Shown here piece by piece: positions 12,871 through 22,466 of a DNA stretch of 24,437 nt. Source of the DNA: Chloroflexota bacterium (GTDB taxonomy: Bacteria > Chloroflexota > Limnocylindria > Limnocylindrales > CSP1-4). The stretch is taken from positions 1-24,437 of the forward strand of contig JAKAMV010000038.1 of assembly GCA_021812735.1 (NCBI GenBank). Direction: 5' to 3'. The notes below the pieces were generated by a model. The model saw only the letters and a list, made by a program, of their open reading frames with translations. It made no database searches and was not told the DNA's origin. Numbering within the stretch: position 1 is the stretch's first letter; the number at the start of each line of letters is the position of its first letter. The translations under genes were made by a program, and so were the position numbers.

Positions 12871-14763
12871 CTACCTGGCCTCCTGCGCCGCGCGAGTCAA
12901 CTGCGGGACGACCGTCTCGAGATCGCCGACGATGCCGAAGTCCGCGTAGTTGAAGATCCGCGCCCGCGGGTCCTTGTTGATCGCCACCACGGTGTCCGAC
13001 ATCTGCATCCCGGAGACGTGCTGGACGGCGCCCGAGATGCCGACCGCGACGTACAGCTTGGGCGCCACGGTCTGGCCGGTCTGGCCCACCTGGTAGTCGT
13101 GGGTGCGGAACCCGTCCTCCACCGCGTGGCGGCTGGCGGCCACCTTGGCGCCGTCGCCCAGCAGATCGCCGAGGCTCTCGGCGAGCGGCTGCAGCAGCCG
13201 GTCGAAGTCGGCCCTGCTGCGGATGCCGTGCCCGCCCGAGACGATGATCTTGGCGTCCCGGATGTTGACCTTGGACACGAAGGACTCCACCGGCGTCACC
13301 TGGGCGCCGACCAGATCGGCGGAGAGGTCCGGCGCGATCCGGACCACCTCGCCAGTCCGGCTGTCGTCCCGCGGCGGGACCTTGAACACGCCCGGGCGGA
13401 CGGTCGCCATCTGGGTGGGCGAGTCCTTGGTCATGATCGTGGCCATGATGTTGCCGCCGAGGGCGGGCCGGGTCTGCTTGAGGATGCCCACCAGGGCATG
13501 GCCGCCTTTGGTGTGGTCGCCGATCTCGAGCTTCGTGCAGTCGGCGGTGAGGCCCGAGTCGCAGGCGTACGCGATCCGCGGCGCCAGCTCCCGGCCCATC
13601 GGGGTGGCGCCGAACAGGACCACCTGCGGGTGGCGCTCGTTGACCAGCGCGGCCACCGCGGTCTTGTACGGGATGGGGGAGAAGGTCGCGAGCATCGGGT
13701 GCTCGATCGCGTAGACGACGTCCGCGCCGTGGGCGATCAGCCCGGCCGGCAGGTCGCCGGCGGCGGCGCAGGGCAGGACCACGCCGACCCGCTCGCCCAG
13801 GAACGCCGCCAGCTCACGGGTCTTGCCCAGCAGCTCGAGGCTCACGGACTTGAGGCCGTCGCCCTCGCGCTCGGCGAGGACCCAGAGCTCGCCGTGGTAG
13901 GTGGGCGCCTTGTCGTCGAGGCTGTAGGCCCCCTCCTCGTTGACGGCGGGGCCGCCGCTGGCGAGCCGGTACTTCGCCTGGACCTTCCTGACGAGGTCGG
14001 CCGCGTCCGGGACCATCACGCACTGCTTGGCGCGATCCTCGGAGGGGGAGAAGATCCGGTACACCGTGGTCCGCGAGCCCTTGATCCCCACCCTGTCCGG
14101 CGTGGCGCCCACGTCCGCGGCGCTCCAGGTGTGGATCGTGGCGCTGCGGGCGGCGCGGGCGGCCGCGAAGCCCGCGTACAGGGTCTCGGTGCAGGCGGTG
14201 ACGGTGACGAGCACCGGGAACCGCCGGGGCACCACGTCCTCGGTGCCGGCAGCGCCGATGCGGCGGAACTTGAGCTCGGGGTCGGTGTGGACGTCCTGGG
14301 CGTACGCCACCTGGTCGATGTCCAGGTCCTCCGCCAGCTGGGGCGGCACCTGGGCCGTGTCGCCATCGACGGACTGCATGCCCGAGACGATCACGTAGTC
14401 CCGGACGCCGCCGAACAGCTCGGTCTCGATGCGGCGGATCGCCATGGCCAGCGAGTAGGCGGTGGCCACGGTGTCGGCGCCGCCCATGGCGCGATCCGTC
14501 AGCAGCACGGCCTCGCCTGGAGCCCGCGAGATGCACTCCACCAGCACGTCGCGCGCCTGCGGCGGACCCATCGTGAGGTAGACGGTCCTCGCGCCCGGAT
14601 CCGCCGCGGTGATCCGCTTGGCGAATGTGAGGGCGTGGAGGTCGAGCGGGTTGAGGACGCTGTCGAGGAGGCCGCGGCGCAGCGTGCCCTTCTCGCGGTC
14701 CCAGGCGTCCTCCGGGATGTTGCTGACATCCGGGACCTGCTTGACGAGGACGATGCAGTGCAT
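12871..14763 (-). CDS. Electron transfer flavoprotein, beta-alpha subunit fusion
   Basis: 630 residues. Residues 1-265 are the beta subunit: MHCIVLVKQVPDVSNIPEDA, GGADTVATAYSLAMAIRRIE and SVDGDTAQVPPQLAEDLDID. Residues about 285-630 are the alpha subunit, with FAD-site motifs KQTRPALGGNIMATIM and the alpha signature LYVAVGISGAVQHVSGMQMS, then DTVVAINKDPRARIFNYADF and GIVGDL. Separate EtfB and EtfA of about 260 and 330 residues are the rule; here they are joined in beta-alpha order by a short linker. The DGDTAQV motif, instead of the canonical DDDxNQTGQ of housekeeping ETF beta, is known from FixAB/bifurcating ETFs, where a second FAD replaces AMP. The protein is cytoplasmic and passes electrons from dehydrogenases or NADH to the downstream quinone oxidoreductase. 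TAGGTG just before ATG is a usable ribosome binding site. It is divergent from xfp. Confidence 0.92.
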   Translation of the reverse strand: MHCIVLVKQVPDVSNIPEDAWDREKGTLRRGLLDSVLNPLDLHALTFAKRITAADPGARTVYLTMGPPQARDVLVECISRAPGEAVLLTDRAMGGADTVATAYSLAMAIRRIETELFGGVRDYVIVSGMQSVDGDTAQVPPQLAEDLDIDQVAYAQDVHTDPELKFRRIGAAGTEDVVPRRFPVLVTVTACTETLYAGFAAARAARSATIHTWSAADVGATPDRVGIKGSRTTVYRIFSPSEDRAKQCVMVPDAADLVRKVQAKYRLASGGPAVNEEGAYSLDDKAPTYHGELWVLAEREGDGLKSVSLELLGKTRELAAFLGERVGVVLPCAAAGDLPAGLIAHGADVVYAIEHPMLATFSPIPYKTAVAALVNERHPQVVLFGATPMGRELAPRIAYACDSGLTADCTKLEIGDHTKGGHALVGILKQTRPALGGNIMATIMTKDSPTQMATVRPGVFKVPPRDDSRTGEVVRIAPDLSADLVGAQVTPVESFVSKVNIRDAKIIVSGGHGIRSRADFDRLLQPLAESLGDLLGDGAKVAASRHAVEDGFRTHDYQVGQTGQTVAPKLYVAVGISGAVQHVSGMQMSDTVVAINKDPRARIFNYADFGIVGDLETVVPQLTRAAQEAR

Positions 14764-15141
14764 GGCACCTACCGGAGCTGACCGCGCGGACGCGGTGGTG
14801 GCGAACTTGGCTGCGCCGGGGGACGCGTCGTCCGGCCGCTTCCACGACCCGGACCTTCAGACGGTACCAACCGAACGCGGCGCCGGTCCCACACCCTCCG
14901 TCCCGTGGTTGGGGGCGATCAGGCCCCCGCACGACCGGCCATGTGGTCCGCGCGGCCCGGCCGGAACGGCCTTGGGTTCCGACATCCGTGGGACCAGGAG
15001 TGTAAACGTTTCCGCGAGTCGGGGCGAGGGCGGTGGGTCTCTGATCCCGGCTCGTGCCGCCAGCCGATTGCTGGCGGAATCGCACCGGCAACACGCAGTG
15101 CGTAGGCTATCGGAGCGGCAAACCGCACACGGGAGGGACCG
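14764..15141. promoter_or_regulatory. Divergent etfBA / xfp intergenic region with LacI-type palindrome
   Basis: 378 bases between divergent starts. TGTAAACGTTT at 15001-15011 contains the perfect palindrome AAACGTTT (15004-15011). It matches the centre of LacI/CcpA-family operators and lies 130 bases before the xfp start. GGGAGGG (15131-15137) with four bases before ATG 15142 is the xfp ribosome binding site. No convincing -35/-10 pair stands out on either strand; TAGGCT near 15106 is a weak -10 candidate for xfp. No small gene is seen here. Confidence 0.45.
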
Positions 15142-17523
15142 ATGGCAGACGCCACTACCCAGGCCAACCGGCTCTCGGCGGAGGAACTGCGGCTGATCGA
15201 CGCCTGGTGGCGCGCGGCCAACTACCTCTCGGTGGGCGAGATCTACCTGCTCGACAACCCCCTGCTCCGGGGCCCACTCCTGCCCGAGCACGTCAAGCCC
15301 CGCCTGCTCGGCCACTGGGGGACGACGCCCGGCCTGAACCTGATCTACGCCCACCTGAACCGTGTCATCCGGGCGTGGGACCTCAACGCCATCTACGTGA
15401 TCGGCCCCGGCCACGGCGGCCCCGCGATCGTCGCCAACGCCTACCTGGAGGGCACGTACTCGGAGGTCTACCCGTCCATCACCCAGGACGCCGACGGGAT
15501 GCGCAGGCTGTTCCGCCAGTTCTCCTTCCCGGGCGGCATCCCCAGCCACGTGGCGCCCGAGACACCCGGCTCGATCCACGAGGGCGGCGAACTCGGGTAC
15601 GCGCTGTCGCACGCGTACGGCGCGGCATTCGACAATCCCGACCTCCTCGTCTGCGCCGTGGTCGGCGACGGCGAGGCGGAGACGGGACCGCTGGCCACGA
15701 GCTGGCACTCGAACAAGCTGCTCAACCCCGTCCGCGACGGCGCGGTGCTGCCGATCCTCCACCTCAACGGCTACAAGATCGCCAACCCCACGATCCTGGC
15801 CCGGATCCCGCGCGAGGAGCTCTCGGCGCTGATGGAGGGCTATGGCCACACCCCGTACTTCGTGGAGGGCGACGATCCGGCGACCGTCCACCAGCAGCTG
15901 GCGGCCACGATGGACGCCGTGGTCGCCGAGATCACCCGGATCCAGAAGTCGGCCCGCGAGCGGGGCGTCGCCGAGCGTCCCAAGTGGCCGATGATCGTGC
16001 TCCAGACGCCGAAGGGCTGGACCGGGCCGAAGGAGCTGGACGGCCGTCCGGTCGAGGGCAGCTGGCGGTCGCACCAGGTGCCATTCGGCGAGGTCCGCAG
16101 CAACGACCAGCACCGGGCATGGCTCGAGGCGTGGATGCGCTCCTATCGGCCAGAGGAGCTGTTCGACGAGGGCGGCACGCTGCTGCCGGAGATCGCGGGC
16201 CTGGCCCCGAAGGCGTACCGGCGCATGAGCGCGAATCCGGTCGCCAACGGAGGCGAGCTGCTCCGCGACCTGGTGCTGCCCGACTTCCGCGACTACGGGG
16301 TGGACGTCCCCGTGCCGGGCGGCACCACCGCCGAGGCGACGCGCGTGCTGGGCATGTACCTGCGTGACGTCATGGCGCGCAACATCCACAACTTCCGCAT
16401 GTTCGGCCCGGATGAGACGGCGTCGAACCGCCTCGGTGCGGTGCTCGACGTGGCCGACCGCGCGTGGATGGCCGAGCGCATCCCCGCCGACGATCACCTC
16501 TCGCCCGACGGGCGCGTCATGGAGGTCCTCTCGGAGCACCAGTGCCAGGGCTGGCTCGAGGGCTACCTGCTGACGGGCCGGCACGGCCTGTTCAACTGCT
16601 ACGAAGCCTTCATCCACATCGTCGACTCGATGTTCAACCAGCATGCGAAGTGGCTCAAGGTCACGCGCGACCTGCCGTGGCGGCGGCCCGTCGCCTCGCT
16701 CAACTACGTGCTCAGCTCGCTGGTCTGGCGCCAGGACCACAACGGCTTCTCGCACCAGGACCCCGGGTTCATCGACCACGTGGTCAACAAGAAGGCCGAC
16801 GTCATCCGCGTCTACCTGCCGCCCGACGCCAACACGCTGCTCTCCGTGGCGGACCACTGCCTGCGCAGCCGCAACTACGTCAACGTGATCGTGGCGGGGA
16901 AGCAGCCTGCCCCCAACTGGCTGACGATGGACCAGGCGATCCTCCACTGCACCCGCGGCATCGGCATCTGGGACTGGGCGTCGAGCGACCAGGGCGGCGA
17001 GCCCGACGTCGTCCTCGCGTCGGCCGGCGACATCCCCACGCTCGAGGCGCTGGCCGCGGCGGACCTGCTGCGCCAGCACCTGCCCGAGCTGCGGGTCCGC
17101 TTCGTGAACGTGGTGGACCTCATGCGCCTGCAGGACGAGCGCGAGCACCCGCACGGCCTCTCGAACCCCGAGTTCGACGCGCTGTTCACGACGAGCAGGC
17201 CGATCGTGTTCGCATACCACGGCTACCCCTGGCTCATCCACCGCCTCACCTACCGGCGGACCAACCACGCGAACCTCCACGTCCGGGGCTACAAGGAGGA
17301 GGGCACGACCACCACGCCCTTCGACATGGTGATGCTCAATGACCTCGACCGGTACCACCTCGTGATCGACGTGATCGACCGCGTGCCGGGCCTCGGGCCA
17401 CGGGCCGCCCACGTCCGCCAGCTGATGGAGGACAAGCGCCTGGAGGCGCGGGCCTACACGCGGCTCGAGGGCGAGGACGCGCCCGAGATCTCGAACTGGA
17501 CGTGGCCGGCCGTGCGGCCGTGA
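15142..17523 (+). CDS. xfp: Xylulose-5-phosphate/fructose-6-phosphate phosphoketolase
   Basis: 793 residues, the normal length of bacterial phosphoketolase. It is a ThDP enzyme that splits xylulose-5-P (or fructose-6-P) with phosphate into acetyl-phosphate plus glyceraldehyde-3-P (or erythrose-4-P). Family blocks are all present: [60 protein letters not shown], the ThDP/Mg motif [20 protein letters not shown] followed by [10 protein letters not shown], the pyrimidine-domain [20 protein letters not shown] and GFSHQDPGF, and the C-terminal [14 protein letters not shown]. No catalytic block is missing. Xfp1 and Xfp2 substrate ranges cannot be told apart by eye. The stop overlaps the ackA start as GTGA, so the acetyl-phosphate product is handed to a co-translated kinase. 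A strong ribosome binding site and an upstream LacI-type palindrome suggest control by sugar supply. Confidence 0.97.
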   Translation: MADATTQANRLSAEELRLIDAWWRAANYLSVGEIYLLDNPLLRGPLLPEHVKPRLLGHWGTTPGLNLIYAHLNRVIRAWDLNAIYVIGPGHGGPAIVANAYLEGTYSEVYPSITQDADGMRRLFRQFSFPGGIPSHVAPETPGSIHEGGELGYALSHAYGAAFDNPDLLVCAVVGDGEAETGPLATSWHSNKLLNPVRDGAVLPILHLNGYKIANPTILARIPREELSALMEGYGHTPYFVEGDDPATVHQQLAATMDAVVAEITRIQKSARERGVAERPKWPMIVLQTPKGWTGPKELDGRPVEGSWRSHQVPFGEVRSNDQHRAWLEAWMRSYRPEELFDEGGTLLPEIAGLAPKAYRRMSANPVANGGELLRDLVLPDFRDYGVDVPVPGGTTAEATRVLGMYLRDVMARNIHNFRMFGPDETASNRLGAVLDVADRAWMAERIPADDHLSPDGRVMEVLSEHQCQGWLEGYLLTGRHGLFNCYEAFIHIVDSMFNQHAKWLKVTRDLPWRRPVASLNYVLSSLVWRQDHNGFSHQDPGFIDHVVNKKADVIRVYLPPDANTLLSVADHCLRSRNYVNVIVAGKQPAPNWLTMDQAILHCTRGIGIWDWASSDQGGEPDVVLASAGDIPTLEALAAADLLRQHLPELRVRFVNVVDLMRLQDEREHPHGLSNPEFDALFTTSRPIVFAYHGYPWLIHRLTYRRTNHANLHVRGYKEEGTTTTPFDMVMLNDLDRYHLVIDVIDRVPGLGPRAAHVRQLMEDKRLEARAYTRLEGEDAPEISNWTWPAVRP

Positions 17524-18638
17524 ACCCCGACCGGATCCTCGTCGTCAATGCGGGGTCGTCGAGCCTCAAGCTGCGGGTGCTCGACCGGGCCGACACGGTA
17601 GTGGCGTCGGCGGACCTGGCGCCGCCGCGCGGACCGGAGGACGAGGCGCCGGTGCGTGCAGCCGTGCAGGGCCTCGGCGCGGTGGACGCCGTGGGCCACC
17701 GGATCGTCCACGGCGGGACGGCGTTCCTGGGGCCGGTCCGCCTGGACGACCGAGTCCGGGCCCGGATCGCGGGGCTCACCAGCCTTGCCCCGCTCCACCA
17801 GCCCAAGGCGGTCGCCGCCCTCGACGCCGTCGCGTCGGCCGTGCCGGACCTTCCGGCCGTCGCCTGCTTCGACACCGCGTTCCACGCGCGGATGCCGGAT
17901 GCCGCCGCCACCTACGCCCTGCCCGCCCCCTGGCGCCAGCGCTGGGACCTGCGCCGTTACGGGTTCCACGGCCTGTCGCACGAGTACGCGTCGCGGCGCG
18001 CGGCCGAGCTGCTCGGGTCGCCCCTGCGGGACCTCCGGCTCGTCACCTGCCACCTCGGCGCCGGGGCGTCCCTGGCGGCCGTGGAGGGCGGTCGCTCCGT
18101 GGACACCACCATGGGCTTCACCCCGCTCGAGGGCCTCGTGATGGCCACGCGCTCCGGGTCGGTCGACCCGGGACTCGTGCTGTGGCTGGCGGACCACGTC
18201 GGCATGCCGCCGGCCGAGCTGGCCGCAACCCTGGAGCACCGATCCGGGCTGCTCGGCCTGGCGGGCACGGCCGACATGCGCCAGATCCTCGACGCTGCCC
18301 AGGCAGGCGAGCCACGGGCACGCCTCGCGCTGGACGTGTACCTGCACCGCCTCCGACGCGAGATCGCGGCGATGACCGCTGCCCTTGGCGGCCTCGATGC
18401 CATCGTCTTCACGGGCGGCGTGGGCGAGCGCTCGGCGCCCATCCGCTCGATGGCCGCCCACGGCCTCGGCTACCTCGGGATCGTGCTCGACCCGGCGCGC
18501 AACGCGGCCGACGGGCCCGGCGATCGCGAGATCGGAGCGACCGGCGGTGCGGCGCGCGCGCTCGTCATCACCTCGCGCGAGGACGTCCAGATCGCCGCGG
18601 AGGTGCGACGCGTCCTCGGCAGCGCGTCCGAGGACTAG
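17520..18638 (+). CDS. ackA: Acetate kinase
   Basis: 372 residues from GTG 17520, which overlaps the xfp stop (GTGA, four bases). The frame is open to GTG 17502, but the shorter start places [13 protein letters not shown] at the usual distance from the N-terminus. It converts acetyl-phosphate plus ADP to acetate plus ATP. Signature blocks: [20 protein letters not shown] (substrate Arg), [12 protein letters not shown] (catalytic Asp), [30 protein letters not shown] (phosphate binding), TRSGSVDPG (catalytic Arg) and [11 protein letters not shown]. The protein is slightly shorter than the common length of about 400, mainly through the 'lid' loops, with active-site residues kept. Together with Xfp it forms the ATP-yielding end of a phosphoketolase shunt. 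No pta gene is present here. Confidence 0.96.
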   Translation: MNPDRILVVNAGSSSLKLRVLDRADTVVASADLAPPRGPEDEAPVRAAVQGLGAVDAVGHRIVHGGTAFLGPVRLDDRVRARIAGLTSLAPLHQPKAVAALDAVASAVPDLPAVACFDTAFHARMPDAAATYALPAPWRQRWDLRRYGFHGLSHEYASRRAAELLGSPLRDLRLVTCHLGAGASLAAVEGGRSVDTTMGFTPLEGLVMATRSGSVDPGLVLWLADHVGMPPAELAATLEHRSGLLGLAGTADMRQILDAAQAGEPRARLALDVYLHRLRREIAAMTAALGGLDAIVFTGGVGERSAPIRSMAAHGLGYLGIVLDPARNAADGPGDREIGATGGAARALVITSREDVQIAAEVRRVLGSASED

Positions 18639-18671
18639 CGTCGGAGCAACGCCCCGATGACGACGCGCGCG

Positions 18672-18685
18672 GCGCGACGTCGCGC
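18672..18685. terminator. Palindrome between convergent ackA and ATPase genes
   Basis: GCGCGACGTCGCGC is a perfect 14-bp palindrome in the 47-base gap between two convergent stops. A bidirectional terminator role is likely from position; there is no loop spacer and no T-run, so folding would open the central bases. Confidence 0.4.
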
Positions 18686-21049
18686 TCAGGCCGCCGGGCG
18701 CGCCTCGTCCTCGGCGGGCGGCTCGGCATCGGGGTGCTCGTCGGTGAACGAGAGGAAGAGCTCCTCCTCCTGGGCGATGTGCAGGCGGAGGATGGCGTCG
18801 AGGCCGTAGAGCACGCGCCGCAGATCGGTGAGGTCCTCGAGGCCCGGCCCCGTCTCCGGCAGTTCGCGGACCAGGCGGTCGATGAAGCGGACCAGGTGGA
18901 AGATCTCGGTGTGGGTGCGGTGGAGGCCGGCGGTCACGTCGTCGCTGCCCACGGCCTTCGCGAGCAGTGGGAAGATGTCCCGGTCCTCCTCGCGCTCGTG
19001 CGGGACGAGCTCGTCCACCAGGAACGCGCGCGTCGCCTCGAGCGCGACGAGCGCCTCGGGGGGCGCCATGTCGTCGAGCCGGTCCGCGAGCGGCCGGATG
19101 CCCGCGAGCGCGGGCCCGAGGTCGCGGTGCTCGTGCCGCAGCCGACGGCCGAGCTCGGACCAGCCCGGGACGCGGGGCGCCTTCTCGAGGCCGCCGCTCA
19201 GCGCCCGCAGGGCGTTGAGGATGACGACCACGTCGATCCCCTCCTGGAGCAGGGCGCCGAACACCGGCGGCAGCACGCCGGTCGTGGCGATCAGCATCGC
19301 GGCGAGCGACATGCCCATGCCGGCGATGACGCTCTGGAGCGCGATCGACCGGGCGCGGCGCGCGATGCGGAGCGCCTCCGGGAGGCGATCGAGCCGATCC
19401 ACCGAGATCACGACGTCAGCCGCCTCGGAGCTGGCTGTGGCGCCGCGGGCGCCCATCGCGACGCCCACGTCGGCGGCCGCTAGGGCAGGCGCGTCGTTGA
19501 GGCCGTCGCCGATCATCACGAGGATCCCGCCGGCCTCCGCCTTCTCGTCGGTGACGGCGTCCACCTTGTCTGCGGGCGTGCGCTCCGCCAGCACCGCGTC
19601 GACGCCGATCGCCGCGCCGACCATGTCGGCCACGCCGTAGTGGTCGCCCGTGACCATGACCGTGCGGCGGACGCCGATGCGGCGGATGGACCGGATCACG
19701 CGCGGGGTCTCGGGCCGGATGGGGTCGTCGAGCAGCAGCGTGCCCACCACCTGCCCGGCGCTGGCCACGTAGACGCCGGTCGCGCCCTCGAGGCTCACGC
19801 GCCGCCGCGCCTCGCGCGCCCAGCCGGGCAGCTCCTCGCCGCCCGCGGCGAACTCGGCGGTACCCACCTTGACCTCGCGGCCGTCCACAAGCCCGGTGAC
19901 GCCCGCTCCGGCGACCTCGTCCGCCCCGGCGGGGAGCGCCAGCTCGACGCCACGACGCCGGGCGCCCGCCACGATCGACGCGGCCAGCACATGCGGCGAC
20001 ATCTGCTCGACCGATGCGGCCAGGCGCAGGACGTCGTCAGCCGCGAACCCGGGCGCGGCGATCACGTCGGCGAGGTGCGGCCGACCCGCGGTGAGCGTGC
20101 CCGTCTTGTCGAACAGCATCACGCGCGCCCTGGCGAGGGCTTCCAGCGCGCCGCCGCCCTTCACGATGATGCCCCGCCTGGCGGAGCGGCTGATGCCGGC
20201 CACGATGGCGATCGGCGCGGCCAGCAGCAGCGGGCACGGCGTCGCCACGACGAGCACCGCCAGGGCCCGTTCGGGTTGGCCGGAGACGAGCCAGGCCAGC
20301 CCGGCGATGACGAGTGTGAGCGGCACGAAGAGCAGGGCGTACCGGTCCGCCAGGCGCACGAACGGCGCCTTGGACGACTGGGCCTCCTCCACCAGCCGCA
20401 CGATGCCGGCATAGGTGCTGTGCTCGGCGGTGGCAGTGGCGACGAGCACGAACGGCGTGCCCGCGTTGACCGTGCCAGATGCCACCTCATCCCCCTGGAC
20501 GCGGGTCGCCAGCCGCGACTCGCCGGTCAGCGCCGACTCGTCGAGCACGGCGGCCTCGGCCCCCACCATGCCGTCAACCGGCACCACCTCGCCGGGCTTC
20601 ACCAGCAGCCGGTCGCCCTCCGCCACGTCGCCGACGGGTCGGTCCACGATCCCGTCGGCCTCGTGCCGGTGGACCAGCCGGGGTGCCCGCGACACCAGCG
20701 CGGTGAGCTCGCGGTGCGCGCGGCCCGCCGCGTAGCGCTCCAGTGCGTCGCCCGTCGCGAGCATCACGGCGATGACCACGGCGGTGAGCGGCTCGTTGAA
20801 CAGGAGGGCGCCGCCGATCGCGAGGATCGCGATGACGTCCACGCCCGCCTCGCCAGCCAGCAGGTCGGCGACGATCGAGGCGGCCAGCCAGATCCCGACG
20901 ACGACCGCCGGGATCGCCCAGACGACCGCCGCCGCGTCCCCGTGGCCGACGGCCCACAGCCCGATGCCCAAGACAAGGCCGCCCAGGCTCAAGGGGAGCA
21001 TGGCCTTCTCGGAAAGCTGGGCCAGGAGGGCGGTGATACGGCTCATCAT
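18686..21049 (-). CDS. P1B-type metal-transporting ATPase with C-terminal hemerythrin domain
   Basis: 787 residues. P-type ATPase motifs: TGES (175-178, actuator), TPCP (270-273, in the metal-binding membrane helix), DKTGTLTAG (Asp314 is phosphorylated), and MIGDGLNDAPALAAADVGVA. The TPC motif in place of CPC or SPC is what is known of the P1B-5 subgroup, linked to Ni and Fe in one studied case. Residues about 630-770 form a hemerythrin four-helix bundle: LRHEHRDLGPAL (His639, His641), HEREEDRDIFP, HRTHTEIFHL and LHIAQEEELFLSF. They give a full set of His/Glu ligands for a di-iron site, which could sense O2 or metal. There is no N-terminal CxxC metal-binding domain. It is a membrane protein, predicted to export the metal. 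It follows the HAD gene by seven bases and has no clear ribosome binding site, so translation is probably coupled. Confidence 0.92.
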   Translation of the reverse strand: MMSRITALLAQLSEKAMLPLSLGGLVLGIGLWAVGHGDAAAVVWAIPAVVVGIWLAASIVADLLAGEAGVDVIAILAIGGALLFNEPLTAVVIAVMLATGDALERYAAGRAHRELTALVSRAPRLVHRHEADGIVDRPVGDVAEGDRLLVKPGEVVPVDGMVGAEAAVLDESALTGESRLATRVQGDEVASGTVNAGTPFVLVATATAEHSTYAGIVRLVEEAQSSKAPFVRLADRYALLFVPLTLVIAGLAWLVSGQPERALAVLVVATPCPLLLAAPIAIVAGISRSARRGIIVKGGGALEALARARVMLFDKTGTLTAGRPHLADVIAAPGFAADDVLRLAASVEQMSPHVLAASIVAGARRRGVELALPAGADEVAGAGVTGLVDGREVKVGTAEFAAGGEELPGWAREARRRVSLEGATGVYVASAGQVVGTLLLDDPIRPETPRVIRSIRRIGVRRTVMVTGDHYGVADMVGAAIGVDAVLAERTPADKVDAVTDEKAEAGGILVMIGDGLNDAPALAAADVGVAMGARGATASSEAADVVISVDRLDRLPEALRIARRARSIALQSVIAGMGMSLAAMLIATTGVLPPVFGALLQEGIDVVVILNALRALSGGLEKAPRVPGWSELGRRLRHEHRDLGPALAGIRPLADRLDDMAPPEALVALEATRAFLVDELVPHEREEDRDIFPLLAKAVGSDDVTAGLHRTHTEIFHLVRFIDRLVRELPETGPGLEDLTDLRRVLYGLDAILRLHIAQEEELFLSFTDEHPDAEPPAEDEARPAA

Positions 21050-21056
21050 CTGGAAT

Positions 21057-21794
21057 CTAGCGCCCGCGCCTGCGGCGGCGGGGAGCCGTTAGGCCGGCGT
21101 CGATGGCCGACGGGTCATGATCGGCCGGGCCCAGGAGTGCGTCGGCCCAGGCGCCGACCCCGGCCCAGACCTGCTCCACGCCCGCGGCGCGGAACGCCGC
21201 CTCGCTGGTCGTGCCGGCCACCGCGGCGAATGCGGCGCCTGCCGCGCGTGCCATGTCGAGGTCGACGGTCGTGTCCCCGACGTAGACCGCGCTCTCCGCC
21301 GCCAGGCCCAGCTCCTCGAGCGCCCGCAGCAGCGCGGCCGGGTGCGGCTTGCCGTGGGCGACGTCGTCGGCGTACCAGGCCACCTCGAACACTCCGTCCA
21401 GGTTGAGGCGCTGAAGATTGGGCTCCACCACACCGCGCGTCGATGCGGTGACCAGGCCGAGTCGGACGCCATGGCGCCGGAGTTGCCGCAAGGCGCCCTT
21501 GGCCCAGGGCAGGGCCCGCGGCCGCATCCGGCCCATCTCCTCCGCCCAGCGCACTGACGTCCGGCCCCACAGGTGCTCGGGGACCCCGAGCTCGCGGTAC
21601 CCACGGCGCCAGTCCGGCGAGTACTTCTCGCGGAACCATTCCCGGCTCATCGTGATCCCCAGCTCGCCCAGGACGGTGACGTTCGCGCGGTAGATCAGCG
21701 GCAGCGTGTCGACGATCGTGCCGTCCCAGTCGAAGAGCGCCGCCGCCGGGAGGCCGGGCCGCTGGTCGGGCGCGCGTCGGGCGGGCCGGCTCAT
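21057..21794 (-). CDS. HAD-superfamily phosphatase
   Basis: 245 residues from ATG 21794, which overlaps the stop of the exporter gene (ATGA). HAD motif I ALFDWDGTIVDTLP (Asp22 nucleophile, Asp24 acid) comes first. A helical C1 cap follows (residues about 35-95, WFREKYSPDWRRGYRELGVP). Motif II is LGLVTAST, motif III GKPHPAALLRALEELGL and motif IV YVGDTTVDLDMARAAG. The order and cap type match phosphoglycolate phosphatase/pyrophosphatase-like enzymes; the substrate cannot be read from the sequence. Cytoplasmic. The last residues are basic (PRRRRRGR). The frame is open to 21938, but upstream residues are non-homologous and overlap the exporter. Between an exporter and a metal ATPase its role is probably housekeeping or detoxification. 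Confidence 0.9.
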   Translation of the reverse strand: MSRPARRAPDQRPGLPAAALFDWDGTIVDTLPLIYRANVTVLGELGITMSREWFREKYSPDWRRGYRELGVPEHLWGRTSVRWAEEMGRMRPRALPWAKGALRQLRRHGVRLGLVTASTRGVVEPNLQRLNLDGVFEVAWYADDVAHGKPHPAALLRALEELGLAAESAVYVGDTTVDLDMARAAGAAFAAVAGTTSEAAFRAAGVEQVWAGVGAWADALLGPADHDPSAIDAGLTAPRRRRRGR

Positions 21795-22435
21795 GCGCCT
21801 CCCGTCAGGCCGGCCGCCAAGGCGACCACGCCGAGCGCACCGATCACGCAGGAGGCGACGATGTTGAGGCCGCGCACCACCGATGGCGTCATCCTGGCGC
21901 GCAGCCCGGCCACCACGGACGTCAACAGGAGCCACCACATCGCGGAGCCGGACGCAACGCCCGCCGTGACAAGCGTCGCGCCGGCCGGGCCTCCAGTGCC
22001 CGCGCCGAGGCTCGCGAACAGCGCCGTGAACGAGAGGATCGTGGCCGGGTTGGCCAGGGTCAGGGCCATCATCGTGGCATAGGCGGTCAGCGTCGTCGGG
22101 CGTCGCTCGGCCGCCTCGGGATCCGCCGCGGCGTCGCGGGGCCTGGCGGTGAGCAGCGCGCGCAGCCCGTGGAGGGCCATCGCCACCAGCACGGCCCCGC
22201 CGGCGATGCCCAGCACGCGGTCGAAGCCCACCAGCAGGCCGGTGAGCGCCGTGAGCCCGAACGCGGCGACGCCCGCGTACAGGCCGTCTGCGGTGGCGAC
22301 GCCAAGACCTGAGATGAACCCGTGGGCCCAGCCGTGCTCGACCGTCCGGCGGATCACCAGCAGGCCGACCGGGCCCAGCGCGAACGCCACGGCGAAGCCG
22401 ATGAGGACGCCGCGCAGGAACAGGGCCGACTCCAT
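21791..22435 (-). CDS. LysE-family transporter
   Basis: 214 residues with about six hydrophobic segments. The N-terminal block LRGVLIGFAVAFALGPVGLL resembles the LysE/RhtB signature in which a small-Gly-Pro turn (GPVG) follows the first helix. It continues with GLGVATADGLYAGVAAFGLT and the second half-repeat block ALTLANPATILSFTALFASL (NPxxxLxF), both typical of the family. LysE members export basic or small amino acids and some handle other cations or metabolites; the substrate here is unknown. It lies in the cytoplasmic membrane. It follows the VanW-domain gene by 31 bases and overlaps the HAD gene by four, so it is probably in one operon with the HAD and ATPase genes. No strong ribosome binding site before ATG 22435. 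Confidence 0.88.
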   Translation of the reverse strand: MESALFLRGVLIGFAVAFALGPVGLLVIRRTVEHGWAHGFISGLGVATADGLYAGVAAFGLTALTGLLVGFDRVLGIAGGAVLVAMALHGLRALLTARPRDAAADPEAAERRPTTLTAYATMMALTLANPATILSFTALFASLGAGTGGPAGATLVTAGVASGSAMWWLLLTSVVAGLRARMTPSVVRGLNIVASCVIGALGVVALAAGLTGGA

Positions 22436-22466
22436 GTGGACGGGAATGGCTGGTGCTGGCCGGCCG

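Noticed and set aside
10357..14781. A 1474-codon open frame on the plus strand
   Set aside because: It runs antisense to the kinase end and both flavoprotein genes; its product is Arg/Ala/Gly/His repeats with no domain, a typical effect of high third-position GC.
14857..17412. An 851-codon open frame on the minus strand
   Set aside because: It lies antisense to the unmistakable phosphoketolase gene and shows no domain.
19640..21406. A 588-codon plus-strand frame
   Set aside because: Antisense to the P-type ATPase and HAD genes; composition is that of a mirrored high-GC gene.
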